A stretch of 17,703 nucleotides of DNA, from NCBI GenBank assembly GCA_002391105.1, contig DGRT01000172.1, forward strand, positions 1-17,703. Reading direction: 5' to 3'. This document shows, one piece after another, positions 13,190 to 17,703 of the stretch. Both the position numbers and the translations under genes were made by a program. The notes below the pieces were generated by a model. It did not search any database. It was not told the DNA's origin and saw nothing but the letters and a program-made list of their open reading frames with translations. Within the stretch, counting starts at the first letter, position 1; each line of letters starts with the position of its first letter. The DNA comes from Lachnospiraceae bacterium UBA4381 (GTDB taxonomy: Bacteria; Bacillota; Clostridia; Lachnospirales; Lachnospiraceae).

Positions 13190-15946
13190 TTATTCCACAT
13201 TCTTAAGCGCATCGCTCATAGGAATCCTCTTTATTCTTCCATAATCTATGAACATCACTATAAGATATGCTATAAATACAAAGACAAACATTTTGACATA
13301 TCCGACCGGTGTTATCAGGAATGAGAACCAGCCCTCCATCTTCATCAGATAGTTTATAAAAAATATTCTCATAACAGCATGTCCCACTACTATTCCCAGA
13401 AGACATGATATTATAACAACAATTGTTGTTGATGTCATATACAGGGAACTGATTTCCTTATTCTCATATCCAAGTATCTTAACCATCGAGATAGCATTTT
13501 CATTTTTCTCTATAATAATCTTAGTCAGAAGATATATCAGAATCACCGACAGAATCACACATACATACTGAAATATCTTCATATATCCGCCTATGGAATG
13601 ATCAAGCTGTCTGGATATCTTAAGTACATCATCCTCCGTTATAGTCGTCGCTATATATTTATCATCTATACCTTCAATTTCTTCATCAGCCATATAACCG
13701 GTGAAGTAATCCTCATCCTCACCAAACACCTTTCTGTAATTGCTTATAGGCATAAACACCGTTAGACCGCCCGAATAGTCCTTTATTCCTATAGCCTTTA
13801 GTGCATATGTCTCTTTATCGTATTTTTCAGAAAGCGTAAAGCTGTCGCCCACATTTATTCCATATTTTTCAGAAAATGAGGATGATATATATACTTCCCC
13901 TTCTGCCATATCATTCGGAATGATTATGTAACTGCTGTTCTTCTCAGCGCCATAAACTGAAATAGTTTCCTTATGTTCATCAGTAATATACTCCAGACTC
14001 TTCATCGCAAACTTTTCAGCCGATGCAGTAGTCGTCTCAACAGTTTTTCCATCGTCATCCTCGGTTGTTTTGAGAACCGTCTGATACTTCGCGAACATCA
14101 TATCTGTCACTTTAGACTGATAGCTATTCAGCGAATCCGGGAAACCAACAGACATAGCCATCATTATCATAACAAATGCTATTCCTACTACAAGCACCAG
14201 ATAATTCGGAATATTCTGAAGAAGTATCCTGGTTCTGAAGCGACTCAGAAAGCTCCAGCGAGGAAGCCTTACAGCCTTTTTCCTCTTTGTTCTCTTCAAG
14301 TCATGTCTGAGAAACTTTAGCGGTGAAAGCTTCATCATCCTGACTATAACAAACAGATTGATAATAAACATAAGAAACACCGGTATGATAGTTGTTCTTA
14401 TAAATGCATCTGATGACCAGTAGGTCTGATAAGTTGGCAGACTATAGCTGTTATAATACATCGCTATAACAACCTTTTTAAGCAAAGTATATCCAAGTAT
14501 ATTACCTATGATAGCGGCCAGAAGTGTAACCATAACCGGCATAGTCATATAATGTACTATAAGCTCTTTTTTCGTATAACCTGATGCCCTCAGAGTACCA
14601 ATAACAGAAGCCTCCTTTGTTATAGTATTACTGATTGTTATAGCAAAGATAAATGCAAGCACCGCCACCAGGATATATAACATTATTCCTGCCATGGCTT
14701 TATCTCCGCCCATATCATTAGTTGCAAAATGTATTGCCTGATTAGCATAGTTTGGAAGATAATTCTCTATCTCCATTTCATTCACTACAGTTTCAGATAC
14801 AAGAGAACTCATAACATTTTCTGACATAGCCTTTTCTTCTATATCATCCTCAGGCTTATCCTTATATATCCAGGCGTAATTGTAATGTATATTCTTATGA
14901 AGTCTGTCGAAGCCCTCCTTAGTAACCATAGCCACATCAAAGTTTATCGCATCAAACATCGAGTCAGTCGGTTTCTCATATAATGTACTGTAATTAACCA
15001 GCGCTATAAATGCTGTAATCTTATATTCTTCTCCTCCAACTGTAATGATATCGCCAATCTTCAGCTTCACATTCGCAGCATGCATTCGATCGATTGCTAT
15101 CTCGTGATCACTCGCCGGCATGGTTCCCTCATGAATACTATACAGGTCCACATCTGTCCTATCCATAAATACACGGATATTTGCTTCCTTTTCGCCATCT
15201 CCATTTCTGTCTTCCGTAGTATCCTTATAAAAGTTCTCAAATATTGTTATAGGAACAGCCTCATAGTCCGGATTATCCAGATCATACTTTTCAGCCGCCT
15301 TCTCATATTCTTCATCTACTGTCTTTCTGACTTCCTCGTACGCTTCCTCCCTTGCCTCATCCAGTGTCCTCTGATATTCATCACCATTCATAAAGTCATC
15401 GTAGGCTTCCTCGTACGCTTCATCATAGTATTCCTCTATTGCCTTATCCAGATTCTCATCAACAATTTTCTGGATCATTTCCTCCTTTTCCGCATCACTG
15501 ACTGTAACTCCCATAGCCTCATACTGCTGAATCTGCGACTGTACGCCTTCGGACGCCTGTGTCCTTACCTCTTCTTCTATAGCAGACTTTACCGCTTTCT
15601 CTATCTCGCCGGGTACCGCCTCATTTACAGCCTTTTCCACTTCCTTGTCAGCTTCCTTATAACCTTTCTCCAGAAAAAACTGTTTTACGTCCGCCTTTTC
15701 CCCTTTCTCCAGTGAGGCAAGCATTTTTTCATCCGCTTTTTTATTCAGTTCAAAACAGCCATCCTCGAGAATATACTCTGTCTTCTTATTCTCAGCAGAA
15801 GTCAGCATACTATTATTTGCAACATACATTCCGGATATAAATCCTATCATTATTATTAGAAATAATGCTATTACAACATACTTATGCCATTCTCCCAGAA
15901 GTTCTCTAGGTACACGTTTTCTGAGAGGATTTGATATCTTCTTCAA
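13190..15946 (-). CDS. ABC transporter permease, duplicated FtsX type with long extracellular helical domain
   Basis: A 918-residue membrane protein with eight predicted membrane helices: 23-43, 416-440, 464-488, 517-536, 580-600, 790-812, 838-860 and 881-901. This is the one-plus-three pattern of an FtsX/MacB domain present twice. Helix 1 is followed by a roughly 370-residue outside region: about 66-225 is strongly charged and Glu/Ala/Tyr-rich, probably coiled coil, and about 226-410 looks like a MacB periplasmic-type fold. A second outside domain spans 601-789. It starts at TTG (15944-15946) with AGGAGG eight bases upstream, 24 bases after the ATPase stop, so they form one transporter. Such pairs export or extract lipids, peptides or antibiotics, or signal to wall hydrolases; substrate unknown. 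The gene ends 70 bases before a shared terminator. Confidence 0.9.
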   Translation of the reverse strand: MKKISNPLRKRVPRELLGEWHKYVVIALFLIIMIGFISGMYVANNSMLTSAENKKTEYILEDGCFELNKKADEKMLASLEKGEKADVKQFFLEKGYKEADKEVEKAVNEAVPGEIEKAVKSAIEEEVRTQASEGVQSQIQQYEAMGVTVSDAEKEEMIQKIVDENLDKAIEEYYDEAYEEAYDDFMNGDEYQRTLDEAREEAYEEVRKTVDEEYEKAAEKYDLDNPDYEAVPITIFENFYKDTTEDRNGDGEKEANIRVFMDRTDVDLYSIHEGTMPASDHEIAIDRMHAANVKLKIGDIITVGGEEYKITAFIALVNYSTLYEKPTDSMFDAINFDVAMVTKEGFDRLHKNIHYNYAWIYKDKPEDDIEEKAMSENVMSSLVSETVVNEMEIENYLPNYANQAIHFATNDMGGDKAMAGIMLYILVAVLAFIFAITISNTITKEASVIGTLRASGYTKKELIVHYMTMPVMVTLLAAIIGNILGYTLLKKVVIAMYYNSYSLPTYQTYWSSDAFIRTTIIPVFLMFIINLFVIVRMMKLSPLKFLRHDLKRTKRKKAVRLPRWSFLSRFRTRILLQNIPNYLVLVVGIAFVMIMMAMSVGFPDSLNSYQSKVTDMMFAKYQTVLKTTEDDDGKTVETTTASAEKFAMKSLEYITDEHKETISVYGAEKNSSYIIIPNDMAEGEVYISSSFSEKYGINVGDSFTLSEKYDKETYALKAIGIKDYSGGLTVFMPISNYRKVFGEDEDYFTGYMADEEIEGIDDKYIATTITEDDVLKISRQLDHSIGGYMKIFQYVCVILSVILIYLLTKIIIEKNENAISMVKILGYENKEISSLYMTSTTIVVIISCLLGIVVGHAVMRIFFINYLMKMEGWFSFLITPVGYVKMFVFVFIAYLIVMFIDYGRIKRIPMSDALKNVE

Positions 15947-15970
15947 GTTAAAGTCCTCCTTACAATACCC

Positions 15971-16687
15971 TTACCAGTCAAGATCTGTTGCCGATATCTT
16001 GCTACTGTTTATGTCATTATGTCTTACCACACCGTCACGAAGCTTGATGACATGATCAGCCATATTCTTAATCGCCTCATTATGTGTAACCATAATGATT
16101 GTATTTCCATATTTCTGATTGACATCCTCTATAAGCTTAAGTATCTCCTTCGAAGTGTTATAATCCAACGCGCCTGTTGGTTCATCACATAAAAGAATAT
16201 CCGGATTCTTAACTATAGCACGCCCGATAGATACTCTCTGCTGCTGTCCACCGGAAAGCTGATTAGGAAGCTTATGACGATGCTTATAGAGGCCAAGCGT
16301 ATTTAGAAGTTCATCTATTTCGAGAGGGTTATCGGAAAGATACGCCCCCACCTCGATATTCTCCTTAACATTCAGATTAGGGATAAGGTTATACATCTGA
16401 AAAACATATCCAAGATGCTTGCGCCGGTACTGTGTAAGTCCCTTCTCTCCCATATCCTCCAGCTTATCTCCATTGATGGATATATATCCACTGTCAGGAC
16501 TGTCTATTCCTCCGATTATATTGAGAAGCGTTGATTTGCCGGAGCCTGATGGACCAAGCAGAACACAGAACTCACCCTTGGCAACTGTAAAGTCCATTCC
16601 TCTCAACACCTCCTGCCGTGAATCTCCGGCTCCAAATCCCTTTTTAAGATTAACAATTTCCAGAAACCTTCTTTCTTCCTCCGACAT
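15971..16687 (-). CDS. ABC transporter ATP-binding protein (MacB/LolD type)
   Basis: The cytoplasmic ATPase of the transporter, 238 residues. Motifs: Walker A GPSGSGKS at 45-52, Q-loop Q97 in GYVFQMYNLIPNLNVKENI (typical of the MacB/LolD/FtsE group), signature LSGGQQQR at 144-151, Walker B ILLCDEP at 164-170 with catalytic Glu169, and H-loop His202. All catalytic residues are present. ATG at 16685-16687 has AGGAGG ten bases upstream. It leads the two-gene operon with the FtsX-type permease. Its promoter has a perfect -35 abutted by an exact direct repeat, so the operon may be regulated, but no kinase or regulator gene is adjacent. Confidence 0.95.
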   Translation of the reverse strand: MSEEERRFLEIVNLKKGFGAGDSRQEVLRGMDFTVAKGEFCVLLGPSGSGKSTLLNIIGGIDSPDSGYISINGDKLEDMGEKGLTQYRRKHLGYVFQMYNLIPNLNVKENIEVGAYLSDNPLEIDELLNTLGLYKHRHKLPNQLSGGQQQRVSIGRAIVKNPDILLCDEPTGALDYNTSKEILKLIEDVNQKYGNTIIMVTHNEAIKNMADHVIKLRDGVVRHNDINSSKISATDLDW

Positions 16688-16764
16688 ATACAGATGTCCT
16701 CCTTAATTAAAATGTTAAAGCCAATTCAGATATTGCAAACATAATTATAAATGATAAATGTTAC

Positions 16765-16783
16765 ATAAAACGTCTTGTTTTAT
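16765..16783 (-). other. Small hairpin in the ABC operon leader
   Basis: The leader of about 125 bases between the promoter and the ATPase start contains a perfect 7-base-pair stem (ATAAAAC with GTTTTAT, 5-base loop). It is weak (one G-C pair), is not followed by a U tract and matches no riboswitch I know. The rest of 16688-16820 is AT-rich and has no gene. Confidence 0.35.
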
Positions 16784-16820
16784 CATATGAGCATTTATTC
16801 ATATGTTCATAACAATGGAT

Positions 16821-16849
16821 AAGATACAACATTTAAGCAGTTCTGTCAA
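16821..16849 (-). promoter_or_regulatory. Promoter of the ABC transporter operon
   Basis: On the minus strand a perfect -35 TTGACA (16844-16849) and -10 TATCTT (16821-16826) are 17 bases apart, predicting a start near 16814. The -35 box is one base from the first of two exact direct repeats, the position where activators of the response-regulator type often bind. Confidence 0.65.
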
Positions 16850-16850
16850 T

Positions 16851-16900
16851 CGATAATTTAGCGAATTAGTCCGCAAAACGATAATTTAGCGAATTAGTCC
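16851..16900. repeat. Exact 22-base direct repeat upstream of the ABC promoter
   Basis: Two identical 22-base copies (16851-16872 and 16879-16900; each begins CGATAATTTAGC and ends GAATTAGTCC) are six bases apart, a 28-base period. Each copy contains a short dyad, TAATT and AATTA around five bases. They fill exactly the gap between the A tract of the next gene's terminator and the -35 box. They may be paired operators or a recent tandem duplication; extended into the following A-rich bases, 26 of 28 positions match. Confidence 0.9.
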
Positions 16901-16935
16901 AAAAAAAAAGCTCAAACCAACTTAGCGGTTTGAGC
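16901..16935 (-). terminator. Intrinsic terminator after the 209-residue membrane protein gene
   Basis: On the minus strand a perfect 9-base-pair stem (GCTCAAACC with its complement, 8-base loop; 16910-16935) is followed by nine T residues (16901-16909). It starts 13 bases past the stop codon at 16949 and insulates the ABC operon from upstream transcription. Confidence 0.93.
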
Positions 16936-16948
16936 CTGATGAAGATAA

Positions 16949-17578
16949 CTAATTATTAAGTTTTTCAAGGAATTCCTTAAAGCCGGGATCCTCAGTTGCA
17001 CACCTGTCCTCGTCTTCCTTGACTACTCTGTAGAGATCCTGTATATCCGGATCCTTTCCAACCTTTGCAATATAATCCTGAACCTCCTGAGACAGTGCAG
17101 TATTGTCTATCAGATACTGACCATTCTGATTCACTATATAATATGGTCCAAGAATATCAAGTGGCTTTGAATCTATATTTACTATAGAAATATTAGCAAC
17201 AGCATAGCATATTTGAGTATTTTCATCCGGTCCCTCTACTGTATAACAGTTGATGCTTCCATATCCGGTAATAACTCTCGCCTGGCTCTGCACTGCTGTC
17301 ATATCGTCATACTGTGCAGGATCAGTTACGCAGGACTTCAGAGTATCCTGATCACATCTGGCATTGGCAGCCAGAAAATTAATTACAAGAGCATTTATAT
17401 CCGGATTAGCATTTGTCTGATAGGAAAATCTGGTTTTGAAACTCAGGTCTTCTTTCACGACATCCTTCTTCTTATATAAAAACAATGCAAATACAACAAA
17501 GGCTACTATGAATACCGCCCATATAAGAAGCAGCATTTTTCTTACTTTTACTTCTTTTTTTCTATCTCTGATTGCCAT
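16949..17578 (-). CDS. Single-pass membrane protein of unknown function
   Basis: I do not recognise this 209-residue protein. It has a basic N-terminus (RDRKKEVKVRK), one membrane helix at about 15-35 and an outside domain, so it is a type II membrane protein or has an uncleaved signal. The outside part alternates helices (INALVINFLAANARCDQDTLKSCV) and strands (VITGYGSINCYTVEG, ICYAVANISIVNI, LGPYYIVNQNGQYLID), an arrangement that resembles an NTF2-like or SnoaL-like cone fold; this is a guess from pattern. Cysteines at 75, 83, 111, 124 and 192 could pair outside the cell. ATG at 17576-17578 follows AGAGG by ten bases. It lies 55 bases after tRNA-Arg, with no clear promoter or terminator between, and ends at its own strong terminator. 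Confidence 0.85.
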   Translation of the reverse strand: MAIRDRKKEVKVRKMLLLIWAVFIVAFVVFALFLYKKKDVVKEDLSFKTRFSYQTNANPDINALVINFLAANARCDQDTLKSCVTDPAQYDDMTAVQSQARVITGYGSINCYTVEGPDENTQICYAVANISIVNIDSKPLDILGPYYIVNQNGQYLIDNTALSQEVQDYIAKVGKDPDIQDLYRVVKEDEDRCATEDPGFKEFLEKLNN

Positions 17579-17633
17579 ATTCTACCATCCTCTCATATAT
17601 TTTATAAATGGAAAAAATATTCTTTTGTTCTAT

Positions 17634-17703
17634 TGCACCAGACGGGAATCGAACCCACGCACATGGCTCCGGAGGCCATTGCTCTATCCACTGAGCTACT
17701 GGT
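17634..17703 (-). tRNA. tRNA-Arg (anticodon CCG), cut at its 5' end
   Basis: The minus strand folds as a tRNA: D arm GCTC/GAGC, anticodon stem ATGGC/GCCAT around the loop CTCCGGA (anticodon CCG, reading CGG), a T arm with GGTTCGAATCC and the 3' acceptor strand CTGGTGC plus discriminator A at 17634. The 5' strand seen begins ACCAG, so the first two bases (expected GC) lie past the window edge. CCA is not encoded. The two outer pairs of the T stem are G-U. The isoacceptor reads a codon that should be rare in an AT-rich genome. Confidence 0.93.

Noticed and set aside
16755..16796. A 13-codon ORF in the ABC operon leader
   Set aside because: There is no ribosome binding site and no run of regulatory codons, so a leader peptide is not supported.
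16851..16900. The 22-base direct repeat as the start of a CRISPR array
   Set aside because: There are only two copies, the spacer is six bases and there are no cas genes.
17634..17703. tRNA-Arg as an attachment site for a mobile element
   Set aside because: No integrase, no repeat of the tRNA 3' end and no foreign-looking genes lie in the window.

Overview
The window looks like a core-genome segment of an anaerobic Firmicute of class Clostridia, most likely family Lachnospiraceae. The support is AT-rich DNA with strong AGGAGG ribosome binding sites, occasional TTG starts, the linkage of tig, clpP, clpX and engB, a DUF4364 protein, a Rho with a long charged insertion, and a penicillin-binding protein with a Pro-Thr-Glu-Ala tail. 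The family is inferred; no species can be named. I see no insertion sequence, prophage, CRISPR array, toxin-antitoxin pair or defence island.

Layout. At 1-1300 (minus) lie pyrF, whose 3' end is cut by the window edge, and a stand-alone LytTR DNA-binding protein. At 1481-6349 (minus) rho is followed after 15 bases by a class A penicillin-binding protein gene and an intrinsic terminator. At 6551-7066 (plus) a DUF4364 winged-helix protein is divergent from rho and convergent with engB. At 7082-10826 (minus) is the operon tig-clpP-clpX-engB (trigger factor, ClpXP protease, ribosome-assembly GTPase), led by a clear promoter. At 11018-12472 (minus) luxS and mtnN encode the two steps that detoxify S-adenosylhomocysteine and yield the AI-2 precursor. 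At 12608-13087 (plus) an Lrp/AsnC regulator is divergent from mtnN. A strong two-way terminator (13091-13119) separates it from a minus-strand ABC transporter operon (ATPase 15971-16687, FtsX-type permease 13190-15946). At the right edge are an unrecognised single-pass membrane protein (16949-17578) and tRNA-Arg(CCG), cut at its 5' end by the window.

Most genes are housekeeping: pyrimidine synthesis, wall synthesis, transcription termination, protein folding and proteolysis, ribosome assembly and the activated methyl cycle. The less ordinary signals are regulatory or architectural: an exact 22-base direct repeat abutting the -35 box of the ABC operon; a promoter-like site after the permease stop that would make an RNA of about 50 nt ending at the two-way terminator; dyads placed over the putative pyrF and lrp promoters; a roughly 200-residue charged disordered insert in Rho; a glutamate-rich extracellular helical domain in the permease; and no lon gene in the clp operon. 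I found nothing I could defend as a wholly new multi-gene system.
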